Assembly: GCA_031279875.1 (NCBI GenBank)
Contig: JAITHS010000192.1
Span: 1-7,613 of the forward strand
Direction: 5' to 3'
DNA from: Tannerella sp.
GTDB lineage: Bacteria; Bacteroidota; Bacteroidia; Bacteroidales; Tannerellaceae
DNA: 7,613 nucleotides
Part shown: piece by piece, positions 1 to 7,098 of the stretch
Layout of the letters: the number at the start of each line of letters is the position of its first letter
How positions within the stretch are numbered: the stretch's first letter is position 1
Position numbers and translations under genes: made by a program
Notes under the pieces: generated by a model
What the model saw: only the letters and a program-made list of their open reading frames with translations
Told to the model about the DNA's origin: nothing
Database searches by the model: none

Positions 1-1578
1 TAAAGAATCATTGTTTTCAAACAATAGTTTTTTACCATCCAAAAGCGAAAAAATTTGTGCTTTAACATTATTCCAATTGATACCTTTCGGCAATGTTAAA
101 TTTTGTTCTTCAAAAAATGAATTAATAACATTATTATAAGGTTGCAAATATAAACCGTCCTCTTTTGTTTCCGCCTTAACCGCACGTTTCCAAGCATCAG
201 GAATTAAGAGATAGTTATCAATGTTTTTTCGTTTCCACTCGTTTAAAACATATTGATTGGCAGGCGGATTTATTGCTACATTATCATCATCATAATCTAA
301 TAAAATTGCTCTTTTTAAATTGGGGACAATTTGTCTCAATGCGCAGAAATGCTTGTCTGCTTTATCTTTCATAACTTGTTTTGTTGAGCCGCCCAAAATA
401 AACGGATAAAATTTCTGATAAATTGCTGTTTTTCCCAATGTCTTTGCCCAAGAAGAAAGAATTCTTTCATCATCTTCTCCTTCCAAATATAAAATATAAG
501 GACTTTCTTGTGTTCGTACAACATCAATATTGCTTATATCACTTAACGCGGAAATTATTACATCATTTGAAACAACTCTGTCCGGAGTGCCGGATAAGAT
601 GGAAAGAATCGAGTTGATTTCAACATTTTTTATAAATTCTTCGGAATGTGTTGCAATTAAAAATTGGATTTGGCTTTGCTTAAAATAATTTATTATTTGA
701 CATTGCAGATTCACGTGTAAATGAGCATCCGGCTCGTCAAACAAGATTGTTGTTACACGTTTGTATCCATACATAAAAGCCAACAATGTTAATATTTGGT
801 GAAAACCTCTACCGCCCGAAATAATATCAAAGTTTTTTCTTTCCGATTGATATTCTACAATAATTTCCGTACTCGTTCGCGGGTCATATTGCGGCGGTAA
901 TAAATCTATATTAAACCATTCTTTAATTCTTCTAATTATTTCCGCCCAGTTACTATTCTGTTTTATTGAAATATCCGAATCTGCAATCACTCTATACAGT
1001 AAATTTCTCAATACGGAGCCTGGTTGTGCCTTACCGACATTCTGCCGTACATTTCCATCTCCCAACCATTTTTCGTGCGGCTCTAAACCCGAAAATGGCG
1101 GGACATAAACAATATACGGCATATCATTATCCCTGTCTAAATCCTTAAACTCCAACCACCCTTTTAATGGCTTTGCATAAACTGCCTGTGGCGATTGATA
1201 ACGCATTTGCACACAAAAATTTTTTTCTTCTCCATTAGCGTTTTTCCAATACACGTCTATTTCGATATAAATGTATATCTGATTTTTTTTCCCTGTTTCT
1301 TTATCATCTTCGTATCGTCGGTCTGTTTTATCTTTCCACAATAAATTAAACTCCGGAACAGGTAAAGCGGTAAAGTTGGGGAGAACTATTTGGATTCCGT
1401 TTTGTCCTTTTTTTCGTGTCAACCGAAATTGTTCAACACAAAACTGCCAAATAGCCAGCGCCTGCAAAACCGTACTTTTGCCACTGTTATTACTTCCGAC
1501 AACCAAATCAAGATTGTTAAACAAAAAGGTCTCTTCTTTTATCTTTTTGAAATTTTTTAAAATCAGTTTATGTATCAT
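1..1578 (-). CDS. OLD-family ATP-dependent endonuclease (ABC-type ATPase + Toprim), 3' end outside window
   Basis: Reading the minus strand from ATG at 1578 gives 526 codons with no stop to base 1, so the C-terminus is missing. The N-terminal part is an ABC/SMC-like ATPase: Walker A GSNNSGKST at residues 28-36, signature SGGRGFHQ at 254-261, Walker B ILFDEPDAHLH at 278-288 and H-loop ATHS at 309-312. A Toprim domain follows, with LEGEDDERIL at 365-374 (acidic Glu366), LLDYDDD at 426-432 (the DxD pair) and DNYLL near 454-458. ATPase followed by Toprim is the architecture of OLD (overcoming lysogenization defect) nucleases. These include stand-alone class 1 enzymes and the GajA subunit of Gabija anti-phage systems, which is paired with a UvrD-like helicase. 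Any partner would lie left of the window, so the class cannot be settled. Another ATP start would be too late because the next ATG falls after Walker A. The gene is conspicuously A/T-rich (16 of 60 bases G/C at 1-60, against 29 of 60 at 1861-1920 in ribulokinase), suggesting transfer. A defence role is inferred. Confidence 0.88.
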   Translation of the reverse strand, partial: MIHKLILKNFKKIKEETFLFNNLDLVVGSNNSGKSTVLQALAIWQFCVEQFRLTRKKGQNGIQIVLPNFTALPVPEFNLLWKDKTDRRYEDDKETGKKNQIYIYIEIDVYWKNANGEEKNFCVQMRYQSPQAVYAKPLKGWLEFKDLDRDNDMPYIVYVPPFSGLEPHEKWLGDGNVRQNVGKAQPGSVLRNLLYRVIADSDISIKQNSNWAEIIRRIKEWFNIDLLPPQYDPRTSTEIIVEYQSERKNFDIISGGRGFHQILTLLAFMYGYKRVTTILFDEPDAHLHVNLQCQIINYFKQSQIQFLIATHSEEFIKNVEINSILSILSGTPDRVVSNDVIISALSDISNIDVVRTQESPYILYLEGEDDERILSSWAKTLGKTAIYQKFYPFILGGSTKQVMKDKADKHFCALRQIVPNLKRAILLDYDDDNVAINPPANQYVLNEWKRKNIDNYLLIPDAWKRAVKAETKEDGLYLQPYNNVINSFFEEQNLTLPKGINWNNVKAQIFSLLDGKKLLFENNDSL

Positions 1579-1582
1579 AATA

Positions 1583-1590
1583 CAAAGTTA
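1583..1590 (-). promoter_or_regulatory. Bacteroidota -7 promoter element for the OLD-family gene
   Basis: On the minus strand TAACTTTG matches TAnnTTTG exactly. Only four bases (TATT) separate it from the ATG at 1578. Because this element normally ends a few bases before the transcription start, the transcript would begin at or next to the ATG and be leaderless. No TTTG is seen at 19 bases upstream; an ATTG lies at about 23 bases, so the -33 element is weak. Confidence 0.5.
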
Positions 1591-1641
1591 TGAATTTTTT
1601 TTGACTTTTTCTACAATTATCAATTTTTTTTCAACAAACAA

Positions 1642-1672
1642 TGTGATATTATAAAATAAAGATGTATCTTTG
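1642..1672 (+). promoter_or_regulatory. Promoter for ribulokinase (-33 TGTG, -7 TATCTTTG)
   Basis: TATCTTTG at 1665-1672 matches TAnnTTTG, and TGTG at 1642-1645 sits exactly 19 bases upstream as a one-mismatch -33 element. Transcription should start near 1677, leaving about 18 bases before the ATG at 1695. The element lies inside the extended reading frame that starts at 1662, which argues for the later start codon. Confidence 0.65.
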
Positions 1673-1694
1673 CGGCAAAAAAACAACAACAGAT

Positions 1695-3365
1695 ATGAAC
1701 AAATACGTCATCGGATTAGATTACGGCACCGATTCGGCTCGTGCCGTTGTGATTGATACGACTACCGGCGAACAGATTTCGTCGGCCGTTAAAAACTACC
1801 CACGCTGGGCGCAGGGAAAATATTGCCAACCGGCTAAAAATCAATACCGTCAGCATCCGCTCGACTATATCGAAGTTTTAGAGGCTTCGATTAGGGAAGC
1901 GCTCGAAAAAGCCCCGACAGGAACGGCCGACAAGGTTGTCGGAATAGCGTTCGACACTACCGGCAGTACTCCCGTCTTGACCGACAATAACGGCACTCCT
2001 TTGGCAATGTTGCCGCAGTTTGACGACAATCCAAACGCCATGTTCGTACTCTGGAAAGACCATACGGCTATCAAAGAAGCAGCTGAAATTAACACTTTGT
2101 GTAAAACATGGCACACCGACTACAGCGCGTTTGAAGGCGGCATCTACTCGTCGGAATGGTTCTGGGCTAAAGCTTTGCATATCCTGCGCGAAGACAAAGA
2201 CGTGAGACAATTCGCCGCGTCGATAGTTGAACACTGCGACTGGATGCCCGCATTGCTTACAGGCAAAACAAAACCGTCGGAAATGCCCGGAAGTCGCTGT
2301 GCCGCAGGACATAAGGCGATGTGGAGCGAAAAATGGGACGGTTTGCCGTCGGAAGATTTTCTTACAACGTTAGACCCGCTACTTAAAGGATATCGTCAAA
2401 ACCTTTACCGTCAGACAGATACAGCCGAAAAACCGGTCGGCACATTGACAAAAGAATGGGCCGACAAACTCGGCTTAAACACTGACGTAATCGTTGCCGG
2501 CGGCGCTTTCGACTGCCATTTCGGAGCCGTAGGAGCAGGCGTTACGCCAAACACATTAGTCAGAATTATAGGCACTTCGACGTGCGACATCATGATAGCT
2601 TCGTATGAAGAAATAAGCGACAAACTCATCAAAGGCATCTGCGGGCAAGTTGACGGCTCGGTAATGCCGGGAATGACAGGCTTGGAAGCAGGCCAATCGG
2701 CTTTCGGCGACGTATATGCGTGGTTTTGCCGCCTCCTCGAATTTCCGCTCAAAAAAATTCTTGACAAAACAACCCTCATCGATACCGCTACCAAAGCCAA
2801 ACTCATCGACGAGGCGTGCGACAGACTCATCTCCGCCCTGACGGAAGAAGCCGAAAAACTACCCATCGAAGAAAACGCTATCATAGCTACCGACTGGATG
2901 AACGGCCGACGCACGCCCGACGCCAATCAACTGCTCAAAGGTACTATCGACGGCTTAACACTCGGCAGCACCGCCCCAGCTATATTCAAAGCATTAGTAG
3001 AAGCGACGGCTTACGGTTCGAGAGCCATAGTAGAACGTTTCCTCCGATACGACATTAAAATAGATAATGTAATCGGCATCGGAGGCATTGCATTAAAGTC
3101 GCCTTTCGTGATGCAAACTTTAAGCGACGTCCTTAATTTGCCTATCAAAGTATGCAATACCGACCAAGCTTGCGCGCTCGGAGCAGCCATGTTTGCCGCC
3201 GTCGCAGCAGGTATCTATCCCACAGTCGAAGACGCTCAAAGAGCAATGACTTCCGGCTTTGCCAAAGAATATTTTCCTCAACAGGCTAATGTAGTCATTT
3301 ACAATGAATTATACAAAAAATATATTAAACTCGGAAAATTTTCGGAAGAAAATATTCAAAATTAA
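1695..3365 (+). CDS. araB: L-ribulokinase (FGGY-family carbohydrate kinase)
   Basis: Encodes a 556-residue cytoplasmic kinase that phosphorylates L-ribulose to L-ribulose 5-phosphate with ATP, the second step of L-arabinose catabolism. Full length is about that of known AraB proteins. The FGGY N-domain opens with IGLDYGTDSARAVV at residues 6-19. GHKAMW at 205-210 and GGAFDCHFGA at 269-278 (Asp273, the expected catalytic base) match ribulokinase substrate-site positions. IIGTSTCDIM at 291-300, EAGQSAFGD at 331-339 and DWMNGRRTP at 400-408 are further ribulokinase hallmarks. GGIALKSPFVMQTLSDVL at 463-480 and ACALGAAMFA at 492-501 are the C-terminal nucleotide-binding segments. The frame is open from ATG 1662, but a -7 promoter element lies between that codon and 1695, so 1695 (MNKYVIGLDYG) is the real start. 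No araA or araD is adjacent. The next gene has its own promoter, so this looks monocistronic. Confidence 0.93.
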   Translation: MNKYVIGLDYGTDSARAVVIDTTTGEQISSAVKNYPRWAQGKYCQPAKNQYRQHPLDYIEVLEASIREALEKAPTGTADKVVGIAFDTTGSTPVLTDNNGTPLAMLPQFDDNPNAMFVLWKDHTAIKEAAEINTLCKTWHTDYSAFEGGIYSSEWFWAKALHILREDKDVRQFAASIVEHCDWMPALLTGKTKPSEMPGSRCAAGHKAMWSEKWDGLPSEDFLTTLDPLLKGYRQNLYRQTDTAEKPVGTLTKEWADKLGLNTDVIVAGGAFDCHFGAVGAGVTPNTLVRIIGTSTCDIMIASYEEISDKLIKGICGQVDGSVMPGMTGLEAGQSAFGDVYAWFCRLLEFPLKKILDKTTLIDTATKAKLIDEACDRLISALTEEAEKLPIEENAIIATDWMNGRRTPDANQLLKGTIDGLTLGSTAPAIFKALVEATAYGSRAIVERFLRYDIKIDNVIGIGGIALKSPFVMQTLSDVLNLPIKVCNTDQACALGAAMFAAVAAGIYPTVEDAQRAMTSGFAKEYFPQQANVVIYNELYKKYIKLGKFSEENIQN

Positions 3366-3376
3366 CAAATAATTTT

Positions 3377-3384
3377 TACCTTTG
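3377..3384 (+). promoter_or_regulatory. -7 promoter element for the DUF1080 gene
   Basis: TACCTTTG matches TAnnTTTG exactly, starts 12 bases after the ribulokinase stop and is followed by CAGCC, the same sequence that follows the rubrerythrin -7 box. The -33 position falls inside the end of araB and reads ATTC, a poor match. Predicted leader is about 25 bases to the ATG at 3413. Confidence 0.6.
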
Positions 3385-3412
3385 CAGCCACAAATTTATT
3401 AACGAAATAATT

Positions 3413-4195
3413 ATGAAAAAAAGTATTTTAAAGTCGGCAATGCTGTGTATTGCGCTTTTCGGAGCCATAACCGTCAGCGGCCAAACAAATTATCCGGAAC
3501 CTGAAAAGATGAATCCGGGAATGTCGGAGTTCTGGCTTCCGCAGCCTAAAATTGTTACTCCGGGAAGTATCACAACCAACTCCGCCCCGTCGGATGCTAT
3601 CATCCTGTTCGACGGCAAAGACCTGTCGGCATGGGAAAGCCCCAGAACAAAAGGCGCCGCCGAGTGGAAAGTCAACGCCGACGGTACTTTTACCGTTGAT
3701 AAACAAAAAGGCGACATCCAAACAAAGCAGAAGTTTGAGAACTTTCAACTCCATATCGAATGGAGCATCCCTGCCAACATTACCGGCAAAAGTCAGTCTC
3801 GCGGCAACAGCGGCATTTATTTGCAAGGCATTTATGAACTGCAAGTACTTGATTCATACCAAAATGAAACCTACGCTAACGGACAGGCAGGCAGTATCTA
3901 CAAACAGTCGCGACCATTAGTCAACGCCATGCGTAAACCCGGCGAGTGGAACGTCTATGACGTGATTTATACCGCCCCCGTTTTTAAAGAAGACGGCACA
4001 TACCGCATACCGCCACAGGTAACGGTAATTCACAACGGCGTTGTAGTTCAAAACAACACTACAATACTCGGAACAACCGAATACATCGGCTTTCCGCGTG
4101 TAGTTAAACACGGCGCCGGCCCCATCCTGCTGCAAAGTCACGGCGACCCCAGCGAGCCGATAAGTTTTAGAAATATCTGGATAAGAGAACTCTAA
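3413..4195 (+). CDS. Secreted DUF1080 protein (3-keto-disaccharide hydrolase domain)
   Basis: A 260-residue exported protein. Residues 1-23 form a Sec signal peptide (MKKS, hydrophobic core, VSG before Gln24), giving a periplasmic or surface protein. One DUF1080 domain (PF06439, a concanavalin/LamG-like beta-sandwich) spans roughly residues 60-260. It is recognised by LFDGKDLSAWE at 65-75, DIQTKQKFENFQLHIEW at 101-117, RGNSGIYLQGIYELQVLDS at 130-148, GQAGSIYKQ at 157-165, PGEWNVYDVIY at 176-186 and GPILLQSHGDPSEPISFRNI near 236-255. Characterised members hydrolyse glycosides already oxidised to 3-keto sugars; others are only predicted. No GFO/IDH/MocA oxidoreductase, the usual partner, is nearby, so the substrate is unknown. 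It has its own promoter and a low-stability hairpin after the stop. The family assignment is firm; the enzymatic role is inferred from the family. Confidence 0.9.
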   Translation: MKKSILKSAMLCIALFGAITVSGQTNYPEPEKMNPGMSEFWLPQPKIVTPGSITTNSAPSDAIILFDGKDLSAWESPRTKGAAEWKVNADGTFTVDKQKGDIQTKQKFENFQLHIEWSIPANITGKSQSRGNSGIYLQGIYELQVLDSYQNETYANGQAGSIYKQSRPLVNAMRKPGEWNVYDVIYTAPVFKEDGTYRIPPQVTVIHNGVVVQNNTTILGTTEYIGFPRVVKHGAGPILLQSHGDPSEPISFRNIWIREL

Positions 4196-4198
4196 CGT

Positions 4199-4222
4199 AT
4201 GTTAATAATTCACAATTAACAT
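4199..4222 (+). terminator. Weak A/T-rich hairpin after the DUF1080 gene
   Basis: ATGTTAAT (4199-4206) and ATTAACAT (4215-4222) are perfectly complementary 8-base arms around an 8-base loop, beginning four bases after the DUF1080 stop. The stem is almost all A-T and no T-run follows directly, so it would be an inefficient terminator. It could instead be a regulator site or chance pairing in A/T-rich DNA. Confidence 0.3.
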
Positions 4223-4230
4223 TAAATCAT

Positions 4231-4261
4231 TTTGTGTTTTGATTCAAATGTTGTAATTTTG
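4231..4261 (+). promoter_or_regulatory. Consensus promoter for rubrerythrin (TTTG-N19-TAATTTTG)
   Basis: TTTG at 4231-4234, a 19-base spacer and TAATTTTG at 4254-4261 match both elements of the Bacteroidota housekeeping promoter without mismatch. Transcription is expected to start near 4267, giving a leader of about 65 bases that contains the palindrome at 4276-4290. Confidence 0.75.
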
Positions 4262-4269
4262 CAGCCGAT

Positions 4270-4295
4270 ACAAAGTTGTAATCATTACAATTTGT
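4270..4295. promoter_or_regulatory. Putative PerR/Fur-family operator
   Basis: TTGTAATCATTACAA (4276-4290) is a perfect 7-1-7 inverted repeat. It matches the PerR box consensus TTATAATnATTATAA at 12 of 14 arm positions, with the two differences symmetric. The outer arms extend as ACAAA (4270-4274) and TTTGT (4291-4295), with one extra G at 4275. The one-base centre cannot form a hairpin loop, so a dimeric protein-binding site is more likely than an RNA structure. It covers the region just downstream of the predicted transcription start, where a repressor would block initiation or elongation. The downstream gene, rubrerythrin, is a known type of PerR target. The regulator itself is not in the window. 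Confidence 0.6.
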
Positions 4296-4332
4296 GTCCT
4301 TAAAATATTAATAACAAATAAATTAAAAGAAA

Positions 4333-4881
4333 ATGAAGAAAAAATGGATTTGTACCGTTTGTGGGTACGTACACGAAGGGGATGAGGCACCCGCACAATG
4401 TCCTCAATGTAAACAACCGAAAGAGAAATTCAAAGAAGTGGTTGAAACAGGCGCATTACAGTTTACCGACGAACACGTAATCGGCGTTGCCAAAGGCGTT
4501 GATCCTGTGATTATTGAAGGTCTTCAAGCTCATTTCATGGGCGAAGCAACCGAAGTTGGTATGTACCTTGCAATGAGCCGTCAGGCCGACCGCGAAGGCT
4601 ATCCCGAAATAGCAGAAGCGTTTAAACGCTACGCTTTTGAGGAAGCCGAACACTGTGCCAAGTTTGCCGAACTGCTCGGCGAGGTCGTTTGGGATACCAA
4701 AACCAACCTCGAAAAGCGCATGATGGCGGAACAGGGCGCATGTGCCGACAAAAAGCGCATCGCCACTCTTGCCAAACAGCAAAATCTTGACGCTATTCAC
4801 GACACCGTTCATGAGATGGCAAAAGATGAAGCCCGCCACGGCAAAGGCTTCGAAGGGCTGTTTAACAGGTATTTTAAGTAA
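4333..4881 (+). CDS. Reverse rubrerythrin (N-terminal rubredoxin + ferritin-like diiron domain)
   Basis: A 182-residue cytoplasmic peroxide-reducing enzyme for oxidative-stress defence in an anaerobe. The rubredoxin domain comes first (residues 1-35), with Cys7-x2-Cys10-Gly-Tyr and Cys23-Pro-x-Cys26 holding a single iron. The ferritin-like four-helix domain (about 45-182) supplies the diiron ligands: Glu71 in GEATEVGMY, Glu104-x2-His107 in EEAEH and Glu166-x2-His169 in DEARH. Classical rubrerythrins carry the rubredoxin at the C-terminus; this order is that of the 'reverse' rubrerythrins, often annotated as NADH peroxidase, which reduce H2O2 using NADH-derived electrons passed through rubredoxin partners. 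Length and motifs are complete. It stands alone, between a consensus promoter with a PerR-like palindrome and a strong terminator, so it should be a peroxide-responsive single-gene unit. The regulation is inferred from the site. Confidence 0.93.
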   Translation: MKKKWICTVCGYVHEGDEAPAQCPQCKQPKEKFKEVVETGALQFTDEHVIGVAKGVDPVIIEGLQAHFMGEATEVGMYLAMSRQADREGYPEIAEAFKRYAFEEAEHCAKFAELLGEVVWDTKTNLEKRMMAEQGACADKKRIATLAKQQNLDAIHDTVHEMAKDEARHGKGFEGLFNRYFK

Positions 4882-4900
4882 AACAACATCCTGTATTGTG

Positions 4901-4939
4901 AAAACAGGGCTTCACATTGCGTGAAGTCCTGTTTTTTTT
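4901..4939 (+). terminator. Strong intrinsic terminator after rubrerythrin
   Basis: AACAGGGCTTCAC (4903-4915) pairs with GTGAAGTCCTGTT (4921-4933) across an ATTGC loop, with a single G-U wobble. Two more A-T pairs can be added from 4901-4902. An eight-T run (4932-4939) follows the stem. It begins 19 bases after the rubrerythrin stop and separates that gene from trpB. Confidence 0.88.
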
Positions 4940-5014
4940 GGTGCTTAGTCTGATTTAGAAAATTATTTAAACAAAATATTTTATGTGTTTGCATATAATC
5001 TCAAAATTTTATGC

Positions 5015-5022
5015 TACTTTTG
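5015..5022 (+). promoter_or_regulatory. -7 promoter element for trpB
   Basis: TACTTTTG matches TAnnTTTG. A TTTG at 4988-4991 could be the -33 element, but the spacer is 23 bases rather than the usual 19-21. The expected start near 5027 leaves about 16 bases before ATG 5043. There is no room for a leader-peptide attenuator, and none is visible. Confidence 0.55.
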
Positions 5023-5042
5023 TCGGCTCAAAACTAAATAAA

Positions 5043-6248
5043 ATGAGTTATCAGGTTGACGAAAAAGGCTATTACGGGCGCTTCGGAGGCGCATATATAC
5101 CGGAAATTCTACACGGTTGCGTGGAGGATTTGAAACGTAATTATTTAAGAATTATCAACAGCGAGGCATTCGTAACGGAGTTTAGGCGGTTGCTTAACGA
5201 CTATGCCGGACGCCCGTCGCCGCTATATCATGCTCGCAGGTTGAGCGACCGGTATGGCTGTAAGATTTATCTCAAACGCGAAGACCTTAATCACACCGGC
5301 GCACATAAAATCAATAACACTGTTGGTCAGATACTTATAGCCCGCGAAATGGGTAAACGTCGCATCATAGCCGAAACCGGCGCCGGCCAGCACGGCGTTG
5401 CTACCGCTACCGTATGCGCTCTGATGAACATGCCTTGCGTCGTTTACATGGGTAAGACCGACGTCGAACGACAGCAACCTAACGTCAAAAAAATGCAGAT
5501 GCTTGGCGCAGAAGTCATACCGGTTACATCCGGCAATATGACACTCAAAGATGCTACTAATGAGGCTATTAGAGACTGGTGCTGCCACCCGTCGGATACA
5601 TTTTATATAATAGGCTCAACAGTCGGCCCGCACCCTTATCCCGATATGGTAGCAAGACTGCAATCGGTTATAAGTGAGGAAATTAAACAGCAATTATCGG
5701 AACATGAAGGACGCGCATATCCCGATTACCTGATGGCTTGCGTGGGTGGTGGCAGCAATGCCGCCGGTACAATATATCATTTTCTTGATGATGAGCGGGT
5801 TAAGATAATTCTTGCAGAGGCGGGGGGAGAAGGTATCCTGTCGGGTCGCAGCGCCGCAACTATTCATCTCGGCAAGGAAGGTATCATTCACGGCGCTCGC
5901 ACGCTCGTTATGCAAAACGATGACGGTCAGATAGAAGAGCCTTACTCCATTTCGGCAGGGCTTGATTATCCGGGCATCGGTCCGATACACGCATTTCTTG
6001 CGGAAAGTAAACGCGCCGAAGTGCTGGCAGTCAACGACGATGAGGCTTTAAAAGCAGTTTTTGAATTAACACGTCTCGAAGGCATTATCCCTGCGCTCGA
6101 AAGCGCTCACATTCTCGGCGCGCTACCGAAAATATCATTTAAACAAGCTGATATTGTAGTAGTTACCCTTTCAGGTCGCGGAGACAAAGATATGGATACT
6201 TATCAAAAAAAATACTGTAACAATGAAAAAGAACATCCTGCTTGTTAA
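5043..6248 (+). CDS. trpB: Tryptophan synthase beta chain
   Basis: A 401-residue PLP enzyme condensing indole with L-serine to tryptophan in the cytoplasm. Family marks are [11 protein letters not shown] at 11-21, RPSPLYHA at 57-64, [16 protein letters not shown] at 77-92 (Lys89 is the PLP lysine), ETGAGQHG at 111-118 (Glu111 catalytic), VGGGSNAAG at 234-242 (phosphate-binding loop) and LSGRGDKD at 376-383. [20 protein letters not shown] at 138-157 is typical of TrpB1, the form that normally works with TrpA. The frame extends back to ATG 4983, but the -7 element at 5015-5022 lies inside that extension and [16 protein letters not shown] is the conserved beginning, so 5043 is chosen. No other trp gene is present. 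The last 26 bases overlap the downstream esterase, giving a non-conserved tail after YQKKY. Confidence 0.95.
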   Translation: MSYQVDEKGYYGRFGGAYIPEILHGCVEDLKRNYLRIINSEAFVTEFRRLLNDYAGRPSPLYHARRLSDRYGCKIYLKREDLNHTGAHKINNTVGQILIAREMGKRRIIAETGAGQHGVATATVCALMNMPCVVYMGKTDVERQQPNVKKMQMLGAEVIPVTSGNMTLKDATNEAIRDWCCHPSDTFYIIGSTVGPHPYPDMVARLQSVISEEIKQQLSEHEGRAYPDYLMACVGGGSNAAGTIYHFLDDERVKIILAEAGGEGILSGRSAATIHLGKEGIIHGARTLVMQNDDGQIEEPYSISAGLDYPGIGPIHAFLAESKRAEVLAVNDDEALKAVFELTRLEGIIPALESAHILGALPKISFKQADIVVVTLSGRGDKDMDTYQKKYCNNEKEHPAC

Positions 6249-7098
6249 TTTGCTGATATTCAGCAGTTTATGCGCTGTTTATGCGCAACGTGGCGTTATT
6301 TACGAAACACGAACGGTCAAAAGTGAGATACTTAAAGCCGACCGTCATTATTCCATCTATCTGCCGCCCGGATATGATGAAACAGACCAAAGTTTCCCTG
6401 TATTGTACCTCTTACACGGTTCGGGCGACGACCATACCGGCTGGGTGCAGTTCGGACAAGTGCAACATATCGCTGACAAGGCTATTGCAGAAGGCAAAGC
6501 GTCTCATCTTATCATCGTCATGCCCGACGCTAACACCGGTCGCAAAGGATATTTTAACGATATTCGCGGCGATTTCAATTATGAAGATTTCTTCTTCAAA
6601 GAACTGATACCGCATATCGAGAAAACATATCGCGTACGCAAAGACCGACACTACCGCGCTATTTCAGGCTTGTCGATGGGCGGCGGAGGGACTATTTTCT
6701 ACTCCCTTCACCACCCTGAAATGTTTGCGGCGGCAGCCCCGTTAAGCGCATCAACCGGCAGTTGGGAGATGGGACAACTGAAAAGCCGACTGGGGGCTTC
6801 GGCGTCGCAGGTGTCAGATGCGCAGTTAGACGCTTATTACAAACGACACAGCATTGACGGCTTGCTCAACAGCGCTACAAAAGAGGCGTTAGACAACATC
6901 AAACGCATCAAATGGTATATAAGTTGCGGCGACGACGACTTCTTATACGAGGGTAATAGCCTGATGCACATCTCTTTCCGCAAAAAAGAGATACCTCACG
7001 AGTACCGCGTCAAAGACGGAGGACATACATGGACCTACTGGCGTACGGAACTGCCGCTTGTCCTCGAATTTGTATCGAAATCGTTTAATCAATATTAG
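6223..7098 (+). CDS. Exported alpha/beta-hydrolase esterase (putative esterase, XynZ/FaeA-like)
   Basis: A 291-residue hydrolase of the esterase D / feruloyl-esterase-like family (PF00756). Residues 1-21 form a signal peptide (MKKN, hydrophobic core, VYA before Gln22), placing it in the periplasm or outside the cell. The alpha/beta-hydrolase core shows [12 protein letters not shown] at 41-52, LLHGSGDD at 63-70 (oxyanion-hole loop), GLSMGG at 149-154 with nucleophile Ser151, an acidic CGDDDF at 235-240 (likely Asp of the triad) and GGHTW at 266-270 with His268. Relatives remove acyl or feruloyl groups from plant polysaccharides; the substrate here is not readable. ATG 6223 lies 26 bases inside trpB and no promoter element is seen just upstream, so it is probably cotranscribed and translationally coupled with trpB. 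The start is supported by the complete signal peptide. Confidence 0.9.
   Translation: MKKNILLVNLLIFSSLCAVYAQRGVIYETRTVKSEILKADRHYSIYLPPGYDETDQSFPVLYLLHGSGDDHTGWVQFGQVQHIADKAIAEGKASHLIIVMPDANTGRKGYFNDIRGDFNYEDFFFKELIPHIEKTYRVRKDRHYRAISGLSMGGGGTIFYSLHHPEMFAAAAPLSASTGSWEMGQLKSRLGASASQVSDAQLDAYYKRHSIDGLLNSATKEALDNIKRIKWYISCGDDDFLYEGNSLMHISFRKKEIPHEYRVKDGGHTWTYWRTELPLVLEFVSKSFNQY

Noticed and set aside
423..1654. Small plus-strand reading frames at 423-617, 966-1148 and 1376-1654
   Set aside because: They lie antisense to the long minus-strand OLD-family gene, which has continuous conserved motifs. They show no recognisable domain and have an unnatural composition.
1662..1694. Extended N-terminus of ribulokinase from ATG 1662
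   Set aside because: The TATCTTTG promoter element at 1665-1672 lies inside it, and the conserved FGGY beginning is at 1695.
1865..2926. Minus-strand frames of up to 171 codons inside ribulokinase
   Set aside because: They are mirror frames of a high-G/C-third-position gene with well-conserved sense motifs, and have no promoter or recognisable product.
4193..4204. TAAC-GTAT-GTTA inverted repeat at the DUF1080 stop
   Set aside because: Four-base arms in A/T-rich DNA are expected by chance; the 8-base pair at 4199-4222 is the better candidate in this spot.
4276..4290. Transcription terminator or attenuator hairpin in the rubrerythrin leader
   Set aside because: The palindrome has a one-base centre, leaving no room for a loop, and no T-run follows. 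A protein-binding site fits better.
4983..5042. Extended N-terminus of TrpB from ATG 4983
   Set aside because: The -7 box TACTTTTG at 5015-5022 is within it and the added residues do not resemble TrpB.
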